A stretch of DNA of 11,368 nt from an uncultured Eubacteriaceae bacterium (GTDB lineage Bacteria > Bacillota > Clostridia > Eubacteriales > Eubacteriaceae), in assembly GCA_947625585.1 (NCBI GenBank), contig CANQOZ010000031.1, forward strand, positions 1 to 11,368, written 5' to 3'. Shown here one piece after another: positions 1 through 6,254 of the stretch (position 1 is its first letter; each line of letters begins with the position of its first letter). The translations under genes and the position numbers were made by a program. The notes below the pieces were generated by a model. It was not told where the DNA came from, searched no databases, and was given only the letters and a program-made list of their open reading frames with translations.

Positions 1-1
1 T

Positions 2-409
2 AACCTTAAAAAGAAGGTTCAAGAAACTGAGGTTAGCTTAAAAATAAGTAAAAATTATCCTCTTCTTGAAGATTTTGACAATATTTATAAGGAAGTCAAT
101 TCGGAATTAAAAAGTTCCTTAAATATTGACTTTGATGCAGAATTAATTCTCTTTGCTGTTGGTAAGAATTTTAAAAGGAAAGGAATTGGAAGCGCCTTAC
201 TAGGAGATTTTGAAAGCTTTCTTTTAAACAATAATCTAAAACATCTCTATGTATTTACCGACACAACGTGTGATTATCAATTTTATGAAAAAAATAATTT
301 TAAAAAACTGAATTTAATAAGAAAGATTCCAAAAATTCGAAAAGGTGAAGTAGTCGAATTCTATATTTATGGTAAGAATTTAAATGAATCAAAAATTAAA
401 AAGAATTAG
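2..409 (+). CDS. GNAT-family N-acetyltransferase, 3' part (5' end outside window)
   Basis: An open frame enters from the left edge and ends at TAG 407-409, giving 135 residues. It carries the GNAT acetyl-CoA pyrophosphate-loop signature: fragment residues 59-63 read RKGIG, followed by SALL, after a hydrophobic beta strand (ELILFAVG). A typical GNAT tail follows (LYVFTDTTCDYQFYEKNNF), where the Tyr of FYEK is in the position of the usual catalytic or structural Tyr. Proteins with this TDTTC-FYE pattern normally have about 60-80 more N-terminal residues, so the missing start probably lies a short distance upstream. Substrate cannot be read from the sequence. The last 26 bases overlap the arginase-family pseudogene starting at 384, so the two were probably translationally coupled. 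The frame itself shows no lesion. Family assignment is firm; the biological role is unknown. Confidence 0.85.
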   Translation, partial: NLKKKVQETEVSLKISKNYPLLEDFDNIYKEVNSELKSSLNIDFDAELILFAVGKNFKRKGIGSALLGDFESFLLNNNLKHLYVFTDTTCDYQFYEKNNFKKLNLIRKIPKIRKGEVVEFYIYGKNLNESKIKKN

Positions 410-849
410 ATTAAATTTACCTAATGGCAAGGTGGAATGAACCAGAATTATCTTCTTGGTTCTCAATTAATGTCAATAATAGTTCCACCAACCAAAACAG
501 ATAAAATTTTTGATATAGATGTTAGAAAGATTTTAATAAGGACGAAGATAATAAATTTGGAATAGACAGATACGATGAACTGCTAAATCAGAAAAAGCAG
601 GTCAATAAAATTTTAGATAATGAAAATCCAGATGAAATTATAATAATAGGTGGAGATTGTTCTGTTTCAGAAGCTCCGTTTGAATATTTAATAAAAAAAT
701 ACGGAGATGAACTAGGAATTCTCTAGATTGATGCTCATCCTGATATTCAAGAAATTAAAAATTCTAAACATTACCATGAGAAGGTATTAGCAGATCTATT
801 AGGTTTTAATGATGGAATTAATATAATTATTGACACTTATAGGTTCTAA
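384..849 (+). pseudogene. Decayed arginase/agmatinase-family (ureohydrolase) gene
   Basis: Reading from ATG 384 and switching frame twice gives a recognisable ureohydrolase-fold N-terminal half. It runs MNQKLKRIRLNLPN, (frameshift) WQGGMNQNY..IFDIDV, (frameshift) KDFNKDEDNKFGIDRYDELL, then IIIGGDCSVSEAPFEYL and IDAHPDI. GGDCSVS and DAHPD match the first metal-binding region of the arginase family. Three lesions are visible. One base appears lost in the Asn-Trp codons near 423-427. A second one-base loss lies at about 524-526. TAG 724-726 replaces the Trp expected before IDAHPD. The frame ends at TAA 847-849 after about 155 codons, whereas the family is about 270-300 residues, so the C-terminal half with the second Asp-x-Asp metal motif is gone. 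No trace of it is seen in the bases that follow. The product is surely non-functional. Which ureohydrolase subfamily it came from is uncertain. Confidence 0.8.
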
Positions 850-881
850 AATTTTTTCAGTTTAATTCATACGTTGTTTAA

Positions 882-910
882 TTGCAGTGATTAAATTTAA
901 TTATTATAAT
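882..910 (+). promoter_or_regulatory. Sigma-A type promoter of gap
   Basis: TTGCAG at 882-887 and a perfect TATAAT at 905-910 are separated by 17 bases, the optimal vegetative-sigma spacing. Transcription would begin near 916-918, leaving a leader of about 90 nt before the gap start codon. A palindrome AAACGTTT (921-928) sits just downstream of the predicted start and could be an operator. No specific repressor family can be assigned to it. Confidence 0.7.
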
Positions 911-936
911 TATTTTAATTAAACGTTTTAAAGAAT

Positions 937-960
937 ATCGGAGTAATTTTTGACTCTGAT
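937..960 (+). promoter_or_regulatory. Hairpin in the gap mRNA leader
   Basis: ATCGGAGT (937-944) can pair with ACTCTGAT (953-960) to form an 8-bp stem containing one G-U pair, with an 8-nt U-rich loop. It lies midway between the predicted transcription start and the gap ribosome binding site. It is not followed directly by a U-run, so it is not a terminator. A 5' stabilising or regulatory hairpin is a reasonable guess for a highly expressed glycolytic transcript. No known riboswitch class is recognisable. Confidence 0.35.
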
Positions 961-1006
961 TCGAAAGTTTTAAAATAGATAAAAATTTTAAAGGAGGCAG
1001 ATTTAG

Positions 1007-2017
1007 ATGTCTGTTAGAGTTGCAATTAATGGTTTCGGAAGAATAGGTCGTTTAGCTTTCCGTCAAATGTTCGATACAGAAGGTTATGACGTTGTAGCTA
1101 TCAACGACTTAACAGATCCAAGAATGTTAGCACAATTATTAAAATATGATTCATCACAAGGTAAGTTCAAATATGCTGACGAAGTTTCAATGACCGATAA
1201 TGAAATCGTTATTGGTGATGAAAAGATCAAGATTTTAGAAATATCAGATCCATCTCAATTACCATGGAAGGAATTAGATGTAGACGTAGTTCTAGAATGT
1301 ACTGGATTCTTTGCATCTAAAGAAAAAGCTCAGGCTCATATTGATGCTGGTGCTAAAAAAGTTGTTATTTCTGCTCCAGCAGGAAATGACCTACCTACAA
1401 TCGTATTTGGTGTTAACCAAGATACTCTAAAACCAGAAGACAAGATCATATCAGCTGCTTCTTGTACTACAAATTGTCTAGCACCAATGGCTTACAACTT
1501 GAATAATTTAGCACCAATCGAAAAAGGTTACATGACAACAGTTCATGCTTATACTGGTGACCAAATGATTCTTGATGGTCCACATAGAAAAGGTGACTTA
1601 CGTCGTGCTCGTGCTGCTGCTATAAATATCGTTCCTAATTCAACAGGTGCTGCTAAAGCTATCGGTTTAGTTATTCCTGAATTAAACGGTAAATTAATCG
1701 GTGCTGCACTTCGTGTACCAGTTCCAACAGGATCAATTACTCAGTTAAATGCTATTGTTGACAAGAAAGTCACAGTTGACGAAATAAATGATTACATGTC
1801 AGCACACGCAAACGAATCATATGCTTATAATACAGACGAAATCGTTTCTTCTGATATTATTGGAAGTACCTATGGTTCAATCTTTGATGCTACACTAACA
1901 GAAGTTCAGGAACTTGATGGAGATAAAACTCTAGTTAAGGTTAGTGCTTGGTATGATAATGAAAACTCTTACACATCACAAATGGTAAGAACAATCAAGT
2001 ATTTCGCTGAAATTTAA
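1007..2017 (+). CDS. gap: Type I glyceraldehyde-3-phosphate dehydrogenase (NAD-dependent)
   Basis: This 336-residue protein has the normal family length. It oxidises glyceraldehyde 3-phosphate to 1,3-bisphosphoglycerate with NAD+ in cytoplasmic glycolysis. The Rossmann glycine motif GFGRIG is at residues 9-14, and Asp34 (AINDL) ends the second beta strand, which favours NAD over NADP. The catalytic motif SAASCTTNC gives nucleophile Cys153, and His180 (TTVHAYTGDQ) is its general-base partner. The C-terminal WYDNENSY segment completes the nicotinamide site. The start is secured by AAGGAGG at 991-997, 9 bases before the ATG. It is first in the order gap-pgk-tpiA and has its own promoter. A terminator-like hairpin follows 35 bases after the stop codon, so it is probably expressed above the downstream genes. 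No key residue is missing. Confidence 0.98.
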   Translation: MSVRVAINGFGRIGRLAFRQMFDTEGYDVVAINDLTDPRMLAQLLKYDSSQGKFKYADEVSMTDNEIVIGDEKIKILEISDPSQLPWKELDVDVVLECTGFFASKEKAQAHIDAGAKKVVISAPAGNDLPTIVFGVNQDTLKPEDKIISAASCTTNCLAPMAYNLNNLAPIEKGYMTTVHAYTGDQMILDGPHRKGDLRRARAAAINIVPNSTGAAKAIGLVIPELNGKLIGAALRVPVPTGSITQLNAIVDKKVTVDEINDYMSAHANESYAYNTDEIVSSDIIGSTYGSIFDATLTEVQELDGDKTLVKVSAWYDNENSYTSQMVRTIKYFAEI

Positions 2018-2021
2018 TCGA

Positions 2022-2073
2022 CCCGAAATAAACTTAATTTTGGGCTAATAAAGGGCCGAAAGGCCCGTTTTTT
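2022..2073 (+). terminator. Tandem hairpins with intrinsic terminator between gap and pgk
   Basis: A first stem pairs 2022-2029 (CCCGAAAT) with 2037-2044 (ATTTTGGG), one pair being G-U, with a 7-nt loop. A second, GC-only stem pairs GGGCC 2053-2057 with GGCCC 2062-2066 around a GAAA tetraloop and runs into G plus six T (2067-2073). The second has all the hallmarks of an intrinsic terminator. Only 24 bases remain before the pgk start codon and no promoter is visible in them. pgk and tpiA therefore probably depend on readthrough, which makes this a partial terminator or attenuator. Confidence 0.75.
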
Positions 2074-2097
2074 ACTTAAAGGATAATTAAAGAAATA

Positions 2098-3294
2098 ATG
2101 AAGAAGACAGTCAAAGACGTCGATTTAAATGGTAAGAAAGTTATCATGAGAGCTGACTTTAATGTCCCTCTCGATAAAGACCAAAATATTACTGATGATA
2201 CTCGTATCCAAGCAGCTCTTCCAACTATTAAATATATCTTAGACAATGGTGCTAGCTTAATTTTAATGAGCCACCTTGGTCGTCCAAAATCTCCAGAAGA
2301 TACTCAATTCTCACTAGCTCCTGTTGCTAAAGAATTAAGTAAAGATTTAGGAATTGATGTTAAGTTTAATCCTGATACAGAAGTTGTAGGTGAAGTAACA
2401 AAAGAAGCTGCAGCTGAATTACAACCAGGTGAAGTTCTATTATTAGAAAACACAAGATATCGTCCAGAAGAAAAGAAGAATGATAAAGCTTTTGCTAAAG
2501 AATTAGCAGATTTAGCTGATATCTATGTTGACGATGCATTTGGTTCAGCTCACAGAGCTCATGCTTCAACTGCAGGTATTACAGATTATCTACCAGGTGT
2601 TTCAGGATTCTTAATTCAAAAAGAACTTGACTTCATCGGTGGTGCTCTTGAAAATCCACAAAGACCATTCGTAGCTATTTTAGGCGGTGCTAAAGTTTCC
2701 GACAAGATTGATGTTATCAATAATCTTTTAGATAAAGTTGACACTTTAATAATCGGTGGTGGAATGGCTTATACATTCTTAAAAGCTTTAGGTAAAGAAG
2801 TTGGTACATCTTTATTAGAAGAAGATAAAATCGATCTTGCTAAAGACTTAATTAAGAAAGCTGAAGAAAAGGGAGTTGACTTAGTACTTCCAGTAGACGT
2901 AACAGCTGCTGCCGAATTTTCTGCTGATGCAGAACCTGTTATCTACAGTGTTGATGAAATTCCTGAAGATATGATGGGTCTTGATATTGGTCCTGAAACT
3001 GTTGAATTGTTTGAAGATAAAATCAATGGTGCCAAGACTGTTATCTGGAATGGACCAATGGGTGTATTTGAATTCCCAACATTTGCTAAAGGAACACAAG
3101 CTGTCGCACAAGCTCTAGCAGATTCCGATGCTATCTCAATCATTGGTGGTGGTGATTCTGCTGCTGCTATTAAACAGATGGGATTAGGAGACAAGATGAG
3201 CCATATCTCAACAGGTGGCGGTGCATCATTAGAATTTATGGAAGGTAAAGTATTACCAGGTATTGACGTTCTAGAAGACGTTGAAGAAAGTTAA
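2098..3294 (+). CDS. pgk: Phosphoglycerate kinase
   Basis: This 398-residue protein is typical of bacterial PGK (about 390-400). It transfers phosphate from 1,3-bisphosphoglycerate to ADP, giving 3-phosphoglycerate and ATP. The N-terminal substrate domain shows RADFNVPLD (residues 18-26), Arg36 and SHLGRP (58-63). The nucleotide domain shows LGGAKVSDKI (195-204), GGGMAYTF (220-227), the late glycine motif GGGDSAAA (350-357) and STGGGASLEF (371-380). The start is plausible but the ribosome binding site is modest: AAAGGA at 2078-2083 is 14 bases from the ATG. The gene sits 24 bases after the U-run of the gap terminator and 8 bases before tpiA. It is therefore read by leakage from gap or by an unseen internal promoter, and shares a message with tpiA. 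All expected motifs are intact. Confidence 0.98.
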   Translation: MKKTVKDVDLNGKKVIMRADFNVPLDKDQNITDDTRIQAALPTIKYILDNGASLILMSHLGRPKSPEDTQFSLAPVAKELSKDLGIDVKFNPDTEVVGEVTKEAAAELQPGEVLLLENTRYRPEEKKNDKAFAKELADLADIYVDDAFGSAHRAHASTAGITDYLPGVSGFLIQKELDFIGGALENPQRPFVAILGGAKVSDKIDVINNLLDKVDTLIIGGGMAYTFLKALGKEVGTSLLEEDKIDLAKDLIKKAEEKGVDLVLPVDVTAAAEFSADAEPVIYSVDEIPEDMMGLDIGPETVELFEDKINGAKTVIWNGPMGVFEFPTFAKGTQAVAQALADSDAISIIGGGDSAAAIKQMGLGDKMSHISTGGGASLEFMEGKVLPGIDVLEDVEES

Positions 3295-3302
3295 GGTAGA
3301 AA

Positions 3303-4052
3303 ATGGCTAGAAGACCTATTATTGCTGGTAACTGGAAAATGAATATGGGACTAGAAGAAGCTAATGACTTCATTACTATGATGGTTCCATTATGTGAAGA
3401 TTCCTACGCTGAATGTGTTTTTTGTCCACCATACATTGACATTATTAGAGCACTTGAAATTACAAGCAATTCGGGCATTGAAATTGGTGCTCAGAATATG
3501 CACTGGGAAGATGCTGGAGCATTTACTGGTGAAATTGCTGGTAAAATGTTAAAAGATCTTGGTGTTACATTTGTTATTATCGGTCACTCAGAAAGACGTG
3601 AACATTTCGCAGAAACTGATGAAACTGTTAATAAAAAGACTAAGAAAGCTTTAGAAATTGGTTTAACACCAATAGTATGTTGTGGTGAAACATTAGAACA
3701 ACGTGAAGCTGGCGATGCTAAAAATGTTGTTGTTGGACAGATTGAAAAAGATCTAGCTGACATTGATGATGTTACAAAAGTTGTTGTAGCTTACGAACCA
3801 ATTTGGGCAATTGGTACCGGTAAAACAGCTACGAATGCTCAAGCGGATGAAGCATGTGGTTGGGTTCGTGAAACAATAGCTAAAATGTATGGACAGGATG
3901 CCGCAGATGCTGTAAGAATTCAATACGGCGGAAGCGTAAAGCCTGATAACATTGTTGAACTAATGCAAGAACCTAATATTGATGGTGCTTTAGTAGGTGG
4001 AGCATCATTAACCAAAGATTTTGAAAAGATCGTTAATTACGATAAATATTAA
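3303..4052 (+). CDS. tpiA: Triose-phosphate isomerase
   Basis: This 249-residue protein is the standard bacterial TPI length. It interconverts dihydroxyacetone phosphate and glyceraldehyde 3-phosphate, feeding GAPDH. The catalytic set is complete: Asn10 and Lys12 in GNWKMN, His95 in IIGHSERR, Glu165 in AYEPIWAIGTG, the flexible loop-6 lid right after it (166-176), and the phosphate-gripping YGGSV at 208-212 and VGGASL at 231-236. It begins 8 bases after the pgk stop codon. A weak AAGG overlaps that stop, so translational coupling with pgk is likely. A strong intrinsic terminator starts 8 bases after its stop codon, making it the last gene of the glycolytic unit. Bacillota operons often continue with gpmI and eno after tpiA; here they are absent and the next DNA is accessory. 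Confidence 0.98.
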   Translation: MARRPIIAGNWKMNMGLEEANDFITMMVPLCEDSYAECVFCPPYIDIIRALEITSNSGIEIGAQNMHWEDAGAFTGEIAGKMLKDLGVTFVIIGHSERREHFAETDETVNKKTKKALEIGLTPIVCCGETLEQREAGDAKNVVVGQIEKDLADIDDVTKVVVAYEPIWAIGTGKTATNAQADEACGWVRETIAKMYGQDAADAVRIQYGGSVKPDNIVELMQEPNIDGALVGGASLTKDFEKIVNYDKY

Positions 4053-4059
4053 AAATAAC

Positions 4060-4092
4060 ACTCCCTAGATAACTAAGTCTGGGGAGTTTTTT
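4060..4092 (+). terminator. Intrinsic terminator after tpiA (probably bidirectional)
   Basis: ACTCCCTAGA (4060-4069) pairs with TCTGGGGAGT (4078-4087) through ten pairs, one of them G-U, around an 8-nt loop. Six T (4087-4092) follow. On the opposite strand the stem is followed by GTTATTTTT, so it could also end transcripts of the minus-strand remnant, whose stop codon at 4096-4098 lies just 4 bases away. This marks the boundary between the housekeeping operon and the accessory region. Confidence 0.9.
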
Positions 4093-4095
4093 ATG

Positions 4096-4377
4096 TTAAA
4101 TTGATTTACTTAATTCTAAACTTAGAGAATTATGATTAAGGAAATGATTAAATTCAATAATAATTTTACTTTCTTCAGAAGGAGAATTTAGAACAAAGGT
4201 ACCAAAAGGTAAGTGAATTCGTTTGCTCATTCTTTCAATGTCGGTAAATCTTGATTTACGAACATTATCCCATGTTTCGAGTTCATCTAAGATTTTTTTA
4301 TCATTAAAATATTCAGAAACATAATCCTTGATCTAAATTAACATTTTCAGCTCAATTTTAATTAGTACGCTTTTCAT
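4096..4377 (-). pseudogene. Remnant resembling the N-terminal region of an ImmA/IrrE-type protein
   Basis: On the minus strand a strong AGGAGG (plus-strand CCTCCT 4385-4390) lies 7 bases before ATG 4377. The frame runs 93 codons to TAA (4098-4096) but is broken at codon 15 by TAG (4335-4333). After the break it reads ILDELETWDNVRKSRFTDIE, then RMSKRIHLPFGTFVLNSPSEE, then IIIEF and SLSLELSKSI. This follows the pattern seen N-terminal to ImmA/IrrE metallopeptidase domains: an HTH-like 'L-x-x-W ... T-x-x-x-x-x-x-A-x-x-L-x-x-P-f-g-x-f-f-L-x-x-P-P-e-E' followed by an 'I-x-e-F-R-T' segment. The amber codon falls where a Trp is plausible. The HExxH metallopeptidase is absent. The assignment is from motif memory only. 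A short unrelated hypothetical protein is the alternative. Apart from this remnant and the leader of the next operon, nothing else is seen between 4093 and 4562. Confidence 0.5.
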
Positions 4378-4484
4378 CTAAAAACCTCCTCTCTCTAAAA
4401 AATTCAATTCAAATCTCATAAATTTTTCAAAAGTAAAGTTTAAAAGAAACCATATGTAAAAATGTATTATGATAAACTTCTTAT

Positions 4485-4490
4485 TATAAT
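4485..4490 (+). promoter_or_regulatory. Candidate -10 box of the MATE-NRPS operon
   Basis: A perfect TATAAT lies 72 bases before the MATE start codon, but no convincing -35 hexamer is found 16-18 bases upstream (ATGTAT at 17). Such a promoter would be weak or activator-dependent if real. Because ATTATAAT is self-complementary, the same bases also make a -10-like box for the minus strand. The AT-rich background makes chance occurrence possible. Confidence 0.35.
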
Positions 4491-4562
4491 AGTGAATACT
4501 ACAACCTTTTTGTTTTTAATTCCAGAAAATAATAGAACCTAAAATTTTGGAGAAAGGGACTT

Positions 4563-6242
4563 ATGGATGCTTTGGTTAGAACCCCGAAAATAGTTAATGA
4601 AAAGTTTAGAGAGTACTTCATACCAACTGTTCTCATTTCTTTAGCAAACAACCTAGCTATTATTGTTGATTCGATTATGGTTGGAAATATTCTTGGAAGT
4701 AATGAAATGGCAGCTATACAACTGCTTTCACCAGTAAATCAGTTCTATTTTGCTCTAACTGTTCTATTTGGTTTAGGAGCTTCTACTCTAATTTCGTTAG
4801 CTGTAGCTGAAGGAAATAAAAAGAAAGCGAATTCTGTTCTAACAGTTGCATTTATCTCAATAACTGTTTTAATTGTACTTTTAATAGGTTTACAGTTTTT
4901 GTTCTTAGAACAAATTATTGATTCTTTGACTCCTCTTAGAAATATGGAAGACCTCATAAGAGCCTACTATATTCCGTTTATAATCGGTACTCCCTTTCAG
5001 ATGTACCTGTCTAGTTTTGTTTACTGCATACGAAGTGACGGTAGACCTAAGTTTGCCTCTAATCTAATAATTATATCTAATGTTATTAATTTATGTATGG
5101 ATTATGTATTAATGGCAATCTTTCAACTTGGAATAGCTGGTTCCTCCATTGCAACGGTAATCGGTAATGTGGTCTCTTTTATATTAATGCTCTCCCAGTT
5201 TTGGTATAAGGAAAATACACTCCGATTTAATTTTGGAATCTGTAAAAGAATCAAGGAGTTTTTTAAAGAACTTTCTTCGTTATTTTCAACTGGTTTAGCA
5301 GGAGCATTTGCTACTTTATTAGTAACCATTCGTGTCTTCTTTTTAAACCAAATGGTTCAGATTCATGGTAGTAACGATGGAATTGTTGCAATGTCTGTTG
5401 CTTCTATGGGGTTAATCTTAGTTTCATCTATAGTAACAGGTGCTTGCCAGACAATGGTTCCACTAGTTAGTACTTTCTATGCCCAACGGGATAATAAAAG
5501 TGTTGTTTATGCTTTTAGAAAAACTGTTATTTACATGATTGTTGTACTGCTACTCGTTGTTCTTTTTATGGAATTTTGTCCATCCATATTTGCTGAAGCG
5601 TTTGGTAGAAAATCAGCCTCAGAACTTGCAGCAACAAATCTTGCTCTTAGAATTACGGCACTCTCTTATCCAGGAATGGGACTTACATTTATATTTTTGT
5701 ACTACTTTACATCACTTCAGAGGAATACAATGTCACTCGTTGTTTCGTTTGCAAACGGTCTATCTTCCGTTCCGGTTGCTTATGTTTTTAGTAACTTTAT
5801 GGGTTTAATCGGAGTTTGGATCGGTATTTTAGTCTCTCAATACTTAACACTTTTACTGGCTATTGGAATGCCTGAATATGAGCGATATAAGTCAAAAGGG
5901 AAGTATAAAAGTTTACTTATGTTAGAACCGAATGAGAGCGAAATTACAAACTTTACTTTAAAGTCGGATTATCCTGTAGAAAAATTGGAAACTGCTCTAA
6001 AAGAACAAGTAAAGTTGAATGCGAAGGCTCCAAATATAGCTAAGACACTTAGCTATATTAAAAATGATTCAGGATCTCCATTTGAGATGGATGTTAGAAT
6101 AAATGAAGATTCAGATGAATTAATAATAAATTGTAGAATAAACGAACCAAATATAAATCTTGATAACTTAGAAGAAATCGAATTAAAAAAAGTTGAGTCT
6201 GACAAAGTACTTGGAATGAATGAAGTTAAAATCATGATCTAG
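4563..6242 (+). CDS. MATE-family efflux transporter with a C-terminal RsbW-like extension
   Basis: This is a 559-residue membrane protein; ordinary MATE transporters are about 440-460. Residues 1-440 form the transporter. The first helix carries the MATE signature around Asp36 (IIVDSIMVGNILG). IRSDGRPKFASNLIIISNVINLCMD (156-180) is the conserved loop plus helix of the N-lobe, and its repeat (LRITALSYPGMG, then SLQRNTMSLVVSFANG) lies in the C-lobe. About 12 membrane segments are visible. Residues 455-559 are soluble and charged. Their pattern (MDVRINEDSDELIINCRI, then a final SDKVLGMNEVKIMI) resembles the end of RsbW-like GHKL ATPases, but the N-box and the Asp of DxGxPF are missing. The ribosome binding site is GGAGAAAGGG (4549-4558). 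An NRPS follows 12 bases after the stop, so export of the NRPS product is the likely role. Family is firm; the nature of the tail is inference. Confidence 0.9.
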   Translation: MDALVRTPKIVNEKFREYFIPTVLISLANNLAIIVDSIMVGNILGSNEMAAIQLLSPVNQFYFALTVLFGLGASTLISLAVAEGNKKKANSVLTVAFISITVLIVLLIGLQFLFLEQIIDSLTPLRNMEDLIRAYYIPFIIGTPFQMYLSSFVYCIRSDGRPKFASNLIIISNVINLCMDYVLMAIFQLGIAGSSIATVIGNVVSFILMLSQFWYKENTLRFNFGICKRIKEFFKELSSLFSTGLAGAFATLLVTIRVFFLNQMVQIHGSNDGIVAMSVASMGLILVSSIVTGACQTMVPLVSTFYAQRDNKSVVYAFRKTVIYMIVVLLLVVLFMEFCPSIFAEAFGRKSASELAATNLALRITALSYPGMGLTFIFLYYFTSLQRNTMSLVVSFANGLSSVPVAYVFSNFMGLIGVWIGILVSQYLTLLLAIGMPEYERYKSKGKYKSLLMLEPNESEITNFTLKSDYPVEKLETALKEQVKLNAKAPNIAKTLSYIKNDSGSPFEMDVRINEDSDELIINCRINEPNINLDNLEEIELKKVESDKVLGMNEVKIMI

Positions 6243-6254
6243 AAAGGATATTTG

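Noticed and set aside
724..726. UAG recoded as tryptophan or another amino acid in this organism
   Set aside because: The intact GNAT and MATE genes both end with TAG (407-409, 6240-6242), intact genes encode Trp with TGG, and the arginase remnant also has frameshifts. Ordinary pseudogene decay explains it better.
950..976. Second gap promoter, TTGACT (950-955) with TAAAAT (971-976)
   Set aside because: The spacer is only 15 bases and the -35 lies within the leader hairpin. The TTGCAG/TATAAT pair upstream is far better.
934..1006. Open frame reading IGVIFDSDSKVLK upstream of gap
   Set aside because: It has no start codon, is interrupted by TAG near 976, matches no family I know and contains the gap ribosome binding site.
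2881..3194. Open frames on the minus strand inside pgk
   Set aside because: They are mirror images of a highly conserved coding sequence, with no ribosome binding site and no recognisable protein.
4390..4562. Riboswitch or T-box in the leader of the MATE-NRPS operon
   Set aside because: The stretch is AT-rich with no stable stem, no T-box consensus and no terminator before the MATE gene.
4745..5808. Open frames in other phases inside the MATE gene, including a hydrophobic one at 5539-5808
   Set aside because: Hydrophobic shadow frames are expected from U-rich membrane-protein codons. No initiation signals are seen.
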